Assembly: GCA_045611635.1 (NCBI GenBank)
Contig: JAZKXL010000095.1
Span: forward strand, 1 to 18,371
Direction of reading: 5' to 3'
DNA: 18,371 nt
Source of the DNA: Fimenecus sp045611635
GTDB taxonomy: Bacteria > Bacillota > Clostridia > Oscillospirales > Acutalibacteraceae
The translations under genes were made by a program, and so were the position numbers. The first letter of the stretch is position 1. Every line of letters begins with the position of its first letter. The notes beneath the pieces were generated by a model that was not told where the DNA came from, did no database searches, and was given only the letters and a program-made list of their open reading frames with translations. Shown piece after piece: positions 8,474 to 14,448 of this stretch.

Positions 8474-8480
8474 TAAAATG
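8474..8480 (-). promoter_or_regulatory. Candidate forespore sigma-G-type -10 element for gerA
   Basis: CATTTTA on the minus strand matches the Bacillus sigma-G -10 pattern (CATnHTA) at every position, about 50 bases upstream of the gerA ATG. No clear -35 (GHATR) is found at 16-19 bases, so the call is tentative. On the plus strand the same nine bases read CATAAAATG, giving a CATAAAA that could serve the divergent DUF421 gene. A second tentative minus-strand element, sigma-F-like, is GAATA (8469-8465) with GGCAAATATA (8450-8441), but it lies very close to the start codon. Confidence 0.35.
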
Positions 8481-8495
8481 GCAAAAGATAAAAGT

Positions 8496-8500
8496 GGTGA
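8496..8500 (+). promoter_or_regulatory. Ribosome binding site that sets the DUF421 gene start
   Basis: GGTGA, 4 bases before ATG 8505. An in-frame ATG at 8478 lies upstream but has no recognisable ribosome site and falls inside the candidate promoter. Confidence 0.55.
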
Positions 8501-8504
8501 TTTT

Positions 8505-9179
8505 ATGTTTATAACGCTTATAAGAACTGCTGTGCTTTATATTTTTGTAATTGCTATTATGCGACTAATGGGCAAAAGACAAATCGGTGAATTACAACCC
8601 ACCGAGCTTGTTGTTACCCTTTTGCTTTCTGAAATTATTGCTATTCCTATGCAAGATAACGACATTTCACTTGTTAGTGCAATAATCCCTGTTTTAGTGC
8701 TTGTAGGTTTTGAGATTTTAATATCTGTAATAAGTCTTAAAAGTGTGAAAGTCCGTAGTATTATGCAAGGAAACTCAATAATTATAATACGCGACGGTAA
8801 ACTTGATTTGAAAAAAATAAAAGAGCTTCGTTTCACCATTGATGACATACTAGAAGCTCTTAGACAAAAAGATATTTTTGATATAAGTAAGGTGCAATAC
8901 GCGGTTGTTGAAACCAACGGAACTATAAGCGTTATGCTAAAGCCACAATATGAGCCCGTTACTCGTGAAGATTTAAATTTAGAGATTAACGATAATGGAA
9001 TACCCTGTGCTGTTATTGTTGATGGAAGAATTATAAAAACTGATTTTGATAGCTGTAATATGACAATGGAAAAGCTTAAAAAGATTATTAAGAAAGATAA
9101 AATAAATATAAAAAACACTCTTTTAATGACTATTGATAAAAACGGTAACAAGACAATTATAGGGAAGGACGAAAAATGA
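8505..9179 (+). CDS. DUF421 (YetF-like) membrane protein
   Basis: A 224-residue protein of the DUF421 family (Bacillus YetF, YrbG and YdfR are members). The N-terminal part has about three membrane helices (5-21, 34-49, 57-77) with the family phrase 'RLMGKRQIGELQPTELVVTL' at 20-39 followed by 'LLSEIIAIPMQD'. The soluble C-terminal part has 'SIIIIRDGKL' and 'IDDILEALRQKDIFDISKVQ', then 'AVVETNGTISVML'. The biochemical function is not established. In spore formers, DUF421 proteins have been linked to the spore inner membrane and heat resistance, as with the 2Duf protein of the spoVA-2mob region. The position next to a divergent ger operon fits a spore role, which is inference. It overlaps the next gene by ATGA. 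Confidence 0.9.
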   Translation: MFITLIRTAVLYIFVIAIMRLMGKRQIGELQPTELVVTLLLSEIIAIPMQDNDISLVSAIIPVLVLVGFEILISVISLKSVKVRSIMQGNSIIIIRDGKLDLKKIKELRFTIDDILEALRQKDIFDISKVQYAVVETNGTISVMLKPQYEPVTREDLNLEINDNGIPCAVIVDGRIIKTDFDSCNMTMEKLKKIIKKDKINIKNTLLMTIDKNGNKTIIGKDEK

Positions 9180-9556
9180 AAAGAATATTTTTTGCTATCG
9201 GTTCGCTAATCTTGGCAATTTTAATATGCACCATAGGAAATCTTGTTTTAATTGATACCTGTAATAAATTAGAAAGCACTCTTGATGAAGTTGTATATTT
9301 TGCGGAAAATGGTGATGAGAAAAACGCACTGAAAAAAGCGGAGGAAGCCACAAAACAATGGGAAGATATACACAGGCGAATTGAGGCGCTTGTTAATCAC
9401 GCTGAAACGGATGAGCTTGAAGAGTTAATAAAAAGTCTTCCCGTATATGCCCGATTAGGCAACACGGAAAGACTGTGTGAAAAATCAGAAATTGCAATAA
9501 ACCGCCTTCACCATGTTGTAAAAAATGAAAGGGTTTTAATTAGCAATATTCTTTAA
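9176..9556 (+). CDS. DUF4363 family protein
   Basis: A 126-residue protein with one N-terminal membrane helix or uncleaved signal (about 4-26) and an all-helical remainder. The pattern 'W.di...i..lvnHaEtdeLEeli.sLp.ya..gn' (62-96) is that of DUF4363 proteins, which I know as frequent partners of DUF421 genes in Clostridia. The start overlaps the DUF421 stop (ATGA), with AAGGA as ribosome site, so the two proteins are probably made together and may interact at the membrane. Function unknown. Only three bases separate its stop from the stop of the convergent sialidase-like gene, and no terminator is visible between them. Confidence 0.8.
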   Translation: MKRIFFAIGSLILAILICTIGNLVLIDTCNKLESTLDEVVYFAENGDEKNALKKAEEATKQWEDIHRRIEALVNHAETDELEELIKSLPVYARLGNTERLCEKSEIAINRLHHVVKNERVLISNIL

Positions 9557-9559
9557 AAT

Positions 9560-10843
9560 TTAAATTAACTTTTCAACATCACTCAGTTTTATGCGTTTTG
9601 ATACTATATAGGTCTTTCGCTTTTGCTTACCTTTATCAGTATCATATTTGCCATTTTCTTTTTCTTCGGTTGAAAAAATTCCATAAGATGAGGTTACAAT
9701 TGTACCATCATCTAACACCACATTACCACAGTAGCCTGTATCAGCATTTGCTACAATTGATGGCTCGTTTTGCTTTGGAAGATATGTATGGGCAATTTTA
9801 ATTCTATATTGCCCCTCGGTACCATTTTTAAGGTCATCATAGGTGCCTACCCAAGCAACCCAACCTTCAGAATACCACTTCTTTTCACCGCCGAGTTTGC
9901 GCATCTTTTTAACCCGCTTATGGTCACGTTCTATAGAACGGAATGTTATAAAAAGTCGCCCATCATTTGTATATTCCGCTTTATGACGCTCACCATTTAA
10001 TGAAAAAGGTGCTTCTTTAGGTCTTGACCAAGTTTCACCCTCATCAGTTGAAAAAAACAAAAGTGATGTGCATGTTTTCTTGTTACAACGAGCAATAAGA
10101 CAAAGCTCGTCACCCTTGCCACCATTTGAACGAATACACTCAACCTCACACACACCTGCATAGGTTTCAATTTCGCGATACTCTTTAAGATATGCCTCCG
10201 GCTTTGACCAAGTGTAGTCGCCATTTTCTTGAAAAGTAAGAATAGTTTTATAATTAATAAAATTATGGTCGTGAAAAATGCCCATCCATTTATCAACAAA
10301 CTCACCATTCTCTTTAAGACGAGTAAGTGACGCCATTGCAACGATAGGGATTAAAGGCAAATCACTATCATTATCCCAAAAGCGTTTAAATTCAGTCCAA
10401 GTTTTACCCTCATCAAGAGAAATTGAACTATTAAAGCCCCCTGGAGTTGACATTCCAGGCCATTTTGAATTTGCTGAAATTAAAATCAGTTTTTCTTCAC
10501 CATTTGTAAACTGCAAACGATAAACTGTTGGTGTTTCAAGTGATTTTTCCCAAGATGCAGGTTGATTTTCAATTTCTTTATCGTAAGAGAGTCCGCCATT
10601 ATCACTAATTTTTGATAGCACTGCACCCTTGCCGTGACCTTTTGGGTAAAATGTTAAAATATCACCATTATTAAGAAGCACAGAGTCTGGATGCCCCAAA
10701 TACCCTGTGCTATTGTCAACAATTGTATTATTAAAAAGATATTTTAATTCTTCAGGTGTATCTTGTGGCTCGACACTTAAATCCACCTGAGGAATTTTAT
10801 AATACCCATATTTTTTAGGAATTGGTTTTTTTCTAAAAAGCAT
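9560..10843 (-). CDS. Sialidase-superfamily (BNR/Asp-box) protein, cytoplasmic
   Basis: A 427-residue protein of the six-bladed propeller sialidase superfamily. Three Asp-boxes are visible: SDNGGLSY (80-87), SLDEGKTW (142-149) and STDEGETW (265-272). Near the N-terminus is YKIP (15-18), where true sialidases have (F/Y)RIP, and then 'GHPDSVLLNNGDILTFYPKGHG' split around 50-71. There is no signal peptide, so the protein is probably cytosolic. It follows the ROK kinase gene after a 2-base gap and has only a weak ribosome site, so translation is probably coupled. The likely role is to cleave or rearrange an imported glycoside whose sugar the kinase then phosphorylates. Sialic acid as substrate is unproven because the first arginine of the triad is replaced by lysine in YKIP. 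Part of this family acts on sugars other than sialic acid. Confidence 0.78.
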   Translation of the reverse strand: MLFRKKPIPKKYGYYKIPQVDLSVEPQDTPEELKYLFNNTIVDNSTGYLGHPDSVLLNNGDILTFYPKGHGKGAVLSKISDNGGLSYDKEIENQPASWEKSLETPTVYRLQFTNGEEKLILISANSKWPGMSTPGGFNSSISLDEGKTWTEFKRFWDNDSDLPLIPIVAMASLTRLKENGEFVDKWMGIFHDHNFINYKTILTFQENGDYTWSKPEAYLKEYREIETYAGVCEVECIRSNGGKGDELCLIARCNKKTCTSLLFFSTDEGETWSRPKEAPFSLNGERHKAEYTNDGRLFITFRSIERDHKRVKKMRKLGGEKKWYSEGWVAWVGTYDDLKNGTEGQYRIKIAHTYLPKQNEPSIVANADTGYCGNVVLDDGTIVTSSYGIFSTEEKENGKYDTDKGKQKRKTYIVSKRIKLSDVEKLI

Positions 10844-10845
10844 AA

Positions 10846-11751
10846 TTATTTATTCCAAGTCTTAAGTCTTTCACTTGCAAGGTAAGCAGCACCAAGCATA
10901 CCTGCTTTATTACCAAGTTGTGCTTTTTCAATTCTTACATGCTTATAGTTTGGTTCAATTTGTGCATCAACTTTTTCACGAATATCTTTAATAAGCATAT
11001 CTTCTGACATAATGCCACCACCAAGCACTATAAGTGAAGGGTTAAAGATGTAACAAAGATTACGAAGACCTAATGCAATTTCATCTTCCCACTTATCAAT
11101 TTCATCAATGATAATAGGATTTTTAAGATTTTCAGGTTCAAAAATTTGTCGGCCATTCATTGGCTTGCCCATACGTTCTGAAACTGATGTTGTGAAAACG
11201 CGACAAGCGGCATAAGCCTCATAGCAACCTATTCTACCACAAGTACAAGGTCTTCCGTCTTTATGAGTTGCCATATGACCAAATTCACCACCTGCAAATT
11301 TTGAGCCACGATAAACATCACCATTAATATAGATGCATCCTCCAACGCCTGTACCGTAAGTAAGGCAAAGGAAATCGCTTTCGCCACGAGCAGCACCAAA
11401 GTGTGCTTCACCAATTGCTGCACAGTTAACATCGTTATCAACTGCAACAGGCACACCAAACTGTTTTTCAAATGTACCACGAAGATTTGAATGGTTATAG
11501 TTTGGAATATTGCCAACACCATCGTTAATAACACCATTCTCAAAGTCAACCTGACCTGCAGTTGAAATACCAATAGCATCGTATTGACCCTTGTATTCTT
11601 CTAACTTTGCTTCCATAGCACGCATTACCATATTGTCAGTATCTTTATAAGTGTCAGTTGGGAATTCCTCTGAAAAAAGCACTTGGAAATTTTCATCAAC
11701 AATACCAAATTTAATTGCTGTGCCACCAACATCAAAAACTATAAATTTCAT
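10846..11751 (-). CDS. ROK family sugar kinase (glucokinase/N-acetylmannosamine-kinase-like)
   Basis: A 301-residue ROK kinase without the N-terminal DNA-binding domain of ROK repressors, so an enzyme rather than a regulator. Visible sites: the phosphate loop FDVGGTAIKFGIV (6-18); the catalytic region VDNDVNCAA with Asp107; TYGTGVGGC (131-139); and the zinc site GGEFGHM with His159 plus CTCGRIGC with Cys169, Cys171 and Cys176. These enzymes phosphorylate glucose, ManNAc, fructose or similar sugars in the cytosol with ATP. Its operon partner is a sialidase-superfamily protein, which makes ManNAc or another amino sugar plausible, but no NanA or NanE gene is visible, so the substrate stays open. 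The ATG at 11751 has AAGGAG 9 bases upstream. Confidence 0.9.
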   Translation of the reverse strand: MKFIVFDVGGTAIKFGIVDENFQVLFSEEFPTDTYKDTDNMVMRAMEAKLEEYKGQYDAIGISTAGQVDFENGVINDGVGNIPNYNHSNLRGTFEKQFGVPVAVDNDVNCAAIGEAHFGAARGESDFLCLTYGTGVGGCIYINGDVYRGSKFAGGEFGHMATHKDGRPCTCGRIGCYEAYAACRVFTTSVSERMGKPMNGRQIFEPENLKNPIIIDEIDKWEDEIALGLRNLCYIFNPSLIVLGGGIMSEDMLIKDIREKVDAQIEPNYKHVRIEKAQLGNKAGMLGAAYLASERLKTWNK

Positions 11752-11794
11752 AATCTAAAACTCCTTACCGCTTAATTGAAATAATACGCTATAC

Positions 11795-11811
11795 ATAATT
11801 AAGTTAATTAT
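11795..11811. promoter_or_regulatory. Perfect 17-base palindrome, possible operator
   Basis: ATAATTAAGTTAATTAT is an 8-base perfect inverted repeat around a central G. It overlaps the candidate -10 of the ROK kinase operon and extends just downstream, where a repressor site would be expected. The sequence is A/T-only in its arms, so chance is a real alternative. Confidence 0.35.
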
Positions 11812-11835
11812 ATAGTATTTTTTTATGTTTTACAA
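11807..11835 (-). promoter_or_regulatory. Candidate sigma-A promoter of the ROK kinase/sialidase-like operon
   Basis: On the minus strand TTGTAA (11835-11830) is followed after 17 bases by a perfect TATAAT (11812-11807). The kinase ATG lies about 55 bases downstream. The -10 overlaps the palindrome at 11795-11811. Confidence 0.55.
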
Positions 11836-11928
11836 TAAAAAATGTAAAAAAGTTAAAACTGATTTTTATTTACACAACAAAAAAAGCAATATTTTTTTTG
11901 TATAAACTGTTAATTTTTTAAATTAGAC

Positions 11929-11957
11929 TTGTATATTTCTTTAAAATAGTATAAAAT
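11929..11957 (+). promoter_or_regulatory. Candidate promoter of the parvulin foldase gene
   Basis: TTGTAT (11929-11934) and TAAAAT (11952-11957, 5 of 6 matches) are 17 bases apart. A TATAAA at 11950 overlaps the -10 in another register. The predicted leader is about 70 bases. The rest of the divergent gap (11752-12032, about 280 bases) is very AT-rich with long A and T runs, and I see no gene in it. Confidence 0.4.
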
Positions 11958-11970
11958 AGGCATGTTAATG

Positions 11971-11994
11971 TGAAAAAGTATATGTTCTTTTTCA
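11971..11994 (+). other. Small hairpin in the leader of the foldase gene
   Basis: TGAAAAAG and CTTTTTCA form a perfect 8-base stem around an 8-base loop, shortly after the candidate promoter and about 38 bases before the start codon. It is followed by TTTTATTG. It may stabilise the message or act as a weak attenuator; the stem is AT-rich and no function is shown. Confidence 0.3.
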
Positions 11995-12032
11995 TTTTAT
12001 TGTAAAAATGTTTGTAAAGGTGGTTTTTCCCA

Positions 12033-13772
12033 ATGGAAAACAACAAGACTCAAGCGGAAATTTACCGCGAAGAGCGTAAGGAAAGACTTGCTAAAGCAGC
12101 TGCTAAGCAAGCTAAAAAGTCTCCTAAGCTTTCAAAATCAAAAAAAGTTGCAGGAAAAGTTATTGCTATTCTTCTTGCAGTTGTTGTAGCTTTTGGTGCA
12201 TTTGGTGGTATTCTCAATTTCTTTGGTGTTCCACAAAAGGTACTCAAGGTTTCAATTGATAATACTGAATATAGTTTCACAACTGCTGAATTCAATTATT
12301 ATTACTACAACACTTGGTACAATTATCAAAGCCAGGCATATCAATACGAATCATATTACGGCCAAGGCATGGGTGTAAGTCTTACTGGTTATGACTACAC
12401 AAAAGGTCCTGCTGAACAAGAATACACAAATGATGTTGCTGCTATGACTGGTGTTACTCTTGAAGACCTTGGTAACCCTGCAAAAGCAACTTGGTCTGAC
12501 GCTTTTGCATATGCTGCAATTAGCAATATTATTCAAATTAAGTATGGCGCTGCTAAAGCAAAAGAAGCTGGCATTGTTCTTAGTGAAGCTCAAGAATTAG
12601 AAATTACAAATTATCTTGAACAAGCTCGTAATACAGCAAAGCAAAGCGACTATTCTCTTGATAGATGGCTCCACACACAAATTGGTAAGGGTGTTTCAGA
12701 AAAACTTGTTCGTCAAATTCAAACTGAAACATACCTTGCAACTGCATACTATGAAAAACTTGAAAAAGATGTAACAGATGGTATTACTAGCGAAGATATT
12801 AAAGCAGCATACGAAAAGAATCCTGACCTTTATGATGTCTTAAGTGCAAGAGTTTACACAGTATTACCTGTTGAAGCAAAAGTTAAGTCTGACGCTACTG
12901 AAGAGCAAAAGAAAACTGCCGAAGAAACTGCTGCTAAAGAAACAAAAGCAAAGGCAGACAAAATTTTCAACGCTATTACTGATGAAGAATCATTCGTAAA
13001 AGAAGCACAAAAAGCAATTCTTACTGAAGATAATAAGAGTACTGTAAAAGCTGAAGAAAGCACAAAGGCAGAAAATGTTCGCTTTGCAGACCTTGAAGGT
13101 GTAAGCACAAAACTTGCTGAGTGGGCATTTGATGACGCTCGCAAGGTTGGCGACAAAACATGTATGAAGAATGAAGATGGCTCATACACAATGATTTTAA
13201 TTACTGCAGTTGCACATAAAGATACTCGCGTAAGTTCAAGTGACGTAAGACACATTCTTGTTAAGTTTGAAGACATGAAAGATGAAGATGGTAAATCACG
13301 TCCACTTACTGATACTGAAGTTGCAAAATACAAAGCAGACGCTCAGTTAATTCTTGATGAATATAACAAAAACAAAACAGAAGAAAACTTTATAGCGCTC
13401 ACAAATAAATATACTGAAGACGTTGATTCTACTGGCAAGCCAAACGGTGGTGGTCTTTATGAAAATGTTGCAGATGATGGACAATATGTAGAACCATTTG
13501 CAAAGTGGGCAGTTGATAGTTCACGTAAACCAGGTGACACTGGCATTGTTCAAACCGAATATGGTTTCCACGTTATGTATTATGTTGAGGGCAATGGCGA
13601 CTCTTGGTACACAAACGTTAAAAATGAAATCTTTGTAGAAAGATATGCTAAAGTAACTGATGATGTTATTCTTGCTCTTATGAAGACAGTTAAACTTAAC
13701 AGCGGAACTCTTCAATGGGCTAAACAAAATCAAAGCAAATTTGTTACAAAACTTGTTTTGAATAATGTATAA
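12033..13772 (+). CDS. Membrane-anchored peptidyl-prolyl isomerase, parvulin type (PrsA/SurA-like foldase)
   Basis: A 579-residue foldase for exported proteins. Order of parts: a basic, Lys/Ala-rich cytosolic tail (1-42); a membrane helix (about 43-64, no lipobox cysteine); a SurA-N/PrsA-like helical chaperone region (about 70-265); a probable degenerate parvulin-like domain (about 268-395); and a recognisable PpiC domain (about 404-520) with 'VRHILVKF', 'NGGGLYENV', 'KPGDTGIVQTEYGFHVMYYV'; then a helical tail. The segment EWAFDDARKVGD (363-374) parallels KWAVDSSRKPGD (491-502), which supports a domain duplication. The middle copy lacks the His of 'RHILV' and the GGGL loop, so it is probably inactive, as one of the SurA domains is. 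The start has AAGGTGG upstream. Most PrsA proteins are lipoproteins of about 300 residues, so this is a long, helix-anchored version. A terminator follows. Confidence 0.85.
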   Translation: MENNKTQAEIYREERKERLAKAAAKQAKKSPKLSKSKKVAGKVIAILLAVVVAFGAFGGILNFFGVPQKVLKVSIDNTEYSFTTAEFNYYYYNTWYNYQSQAYQYESYYGQGMGVSLTGYDYTKGPAEQEYTNDVAAMTGVTLEDLGNPAKATWSDAFAYAAISNIIQIKYGAAKAKEAGIVLSEAQELEITNYLEQARNTAKQSDYSLDRWLHTQIGKGVSEKLVRQIQTETYLATAYYEKLEKDVTDGITSEDIKAAYEKNPDLYDVLSARVYTVLPVEAKVKSDATEEQKKTAEETAAKETKAKADKIFNAITDEESFVKEAQKAILTEDNKSTVKAEESTKAENVRFADLEGVSTKLAEWAFDDARKVGDKTCMKNEDGSYTMILITAVAHKDTRVSSSDVRHILVKFEDMKDEDGKSRPLTDTEVAKYKADAQLILDEYNKNKTEENFIALTNKYTEDVDSTGKPNGGGLYENVADDGQYVEPFAKWAVDSSRKPGDTGIVQTEYGFHVMYYVEGNGDSWYTNVKNEIFVERYAKVTDDVILALMKTVKLNSGTLQWAKQNQSKFVTKLVLNNV

Positions 13773-13779
13773 ACAACTT

Positions 13780-13816
13780 AAGCCACGCAGGAAATAACCC
13801 TGTGTGGCTTTTTTAT
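13780..13816 (+). terminator. Rho-independent terminator after the foldase gene
   Basis: AAGCCACGCAGG (13780-13791) pairs with CCTGTGTGGCTT (13799-13810), a 12-base stem with one G-U pair and a 7-base loop, ending in a run of T. It separates the foldase gene from the sigma-factor pair. Confidence 0.9.
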
Positions 13817-13827
13817 TATAAAATTTT

Positions 13828-13860
13828 GTGACATTTTGGTATTTTTGCCACTACCTTACA
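13828..13860 (+). promoter_or_regulatory. Possible promoter of the sigma-factor pair (ECF-type, tentative)
   Basis: GTGACATTTT (13828-13837) and CTACCTTACA (13851-13860) sit at promoter-like spacing between the terminator and the sigma gene. Neither matches sigma-A well, and I see no good sigma-A hexamer pair here (TTGCCA at 13845 and TATACG at 13873 are 22 bases apart). ECF sigma genes often drive their own promoter, so this could be an autoregulatory site. No second copy was noticed to compare. Confidence 0.25.
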
Positions 13861-13884
13861 AAGACCGGTTTTTATACGGAAAGG

Positions 13885-13891
13885 AAGGAGG
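13885..13891 (+). promoter_or_regulatory. Strong ribosome site that points to a TTG start
   Basis: AAGGAGG is a full match to the anti-Shine-Dalgarno complement and stands 8 bases before TTG 13900. The GTG at 13828 in the same frame has no ribosome site and falls in the promoter area. Confidence 0.8.
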
Positions 13892-13899
13892 TTTTTGTC

Positions 13900-14448
13900 T
13901 TGTCCAAAATAGATATAAAAAAGAAAGCTGACAAGTTATTAGAAGAATACTGTCAGAATTATAAGACTTGCTTATACAAATACGCGTATTTGAGAACGGG
14001 ACATGACAAAGATGCGGCAGAAGACTGTATTCAGGAAGCTTTTATGGTTATTTACAAGCGATTATGCAAAGGTGAAGAGTTTTCACACCCCAAAGCATTC
14101 CTTTATAGAACAGTTGATAATTTTGTTAAAGAACACTTAAAAGATATTGAAAAACGAAAGAAAGTTCAGGACGCAACAGCTACTGAAAATATGTTTTTTG
14201 AAATGCCAGTTTTTGATAATCTTGATGAGCAGACCGAAAATGAAATTATTAAAGCTGTATTCAAAGAAATGAGCGATAAAGAAAAAGTAATTTACCGAAA
14301 ACGCTACATAGAAAAATGCAATGTGCGTGACATAGCGAATGAATATAATATTTCAGTTTCAACAGTCACCACAAGGTTATATCGAATAAGACAAAAAGCC
14401 GAAGATATAGTAAAACGAGAACTTTCAGAAAGGGGGATTTTTGAATGA
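13900..14448 (+). CDS. ECF-type RNA polymerase sigma factor (sigma-70 family)
   Basis: A 182-residue group 4 sigma factor. Region 2 spans about 20-85 with 'CLYKYAYLRTGHDKDAAEDC' (24-43) followed by 'IQEAFMVIYKRL' and 'HPKAFLYRTVDNFVKEHL'. Region 4 spans about 108-172, with a helix-turn-helix 'NVRDIANEYNISVSTVTTRL' (141-160) that reads the -35 element. Regions 1 and 3 are missing, as in all ECF factors. The TTG start is chosen for its ideal ribosome site; starting at GTG 13828 would add 24 residues of unlikely, Cys- and aromatic-rich sequence. The gene overlaps the next by ATGA, so the two products are translated together, the usual layout of a sigma factor and its anti-sigma. The regulon is unknown; its own promoter is a likely member. 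Confidence 0.9.
   Translation: MSKIDIKKKADKLLEEYCQNYKTCLYKYAYLRTGHDKDAAEDCIQEAFMVIYKRLCKGEEFSHPKAFLYRTVDNFVKEHLKDIEKRKKVQDATATENMFFEMPVFDNLDEQTENEIIKAVFKEMSDKEKVIYRKRYIEKCNVRDIANEYNISVSTVTTRLYRIRQKAEDIVKRELSERGIFE

Noticed and set aside
8537..9151. Minus-strand open frame of 204 codons opposite the DUF421 gene
   Set aside because: The plus strand carries the full DUF421 signature; the antisense protein is Ser/Ile-rich without motifs.
10846..11751. ROK protein as a transcriptional repressor
   Set aside because: It begins directly with the kinase phosphate loop and has no N-terminal helix-turn-helix.
11877..11901. ACAAAAAAA...TTTTTTTGT inverted repeat in the 11752-12032 gap
   Set aside because: The arms are almost pure A and T runs in very AT-rich DNA, so pairing is expected by chance and would be weak.
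12854..13333. Minus-strand open frame of 159 codons opposite the foldase gene
   Set aside because: It is antisense to a clear PpiC protein and its Ser/Ala/Val composition mirrors the sense codons.
13828..13899. Longer sigma-factor protein starting at GTG 13828
   Set aside because: No ribosome site precedes it, the extra residues look untranslated, and a perfect AAGGAGG stands before TTG 13900.
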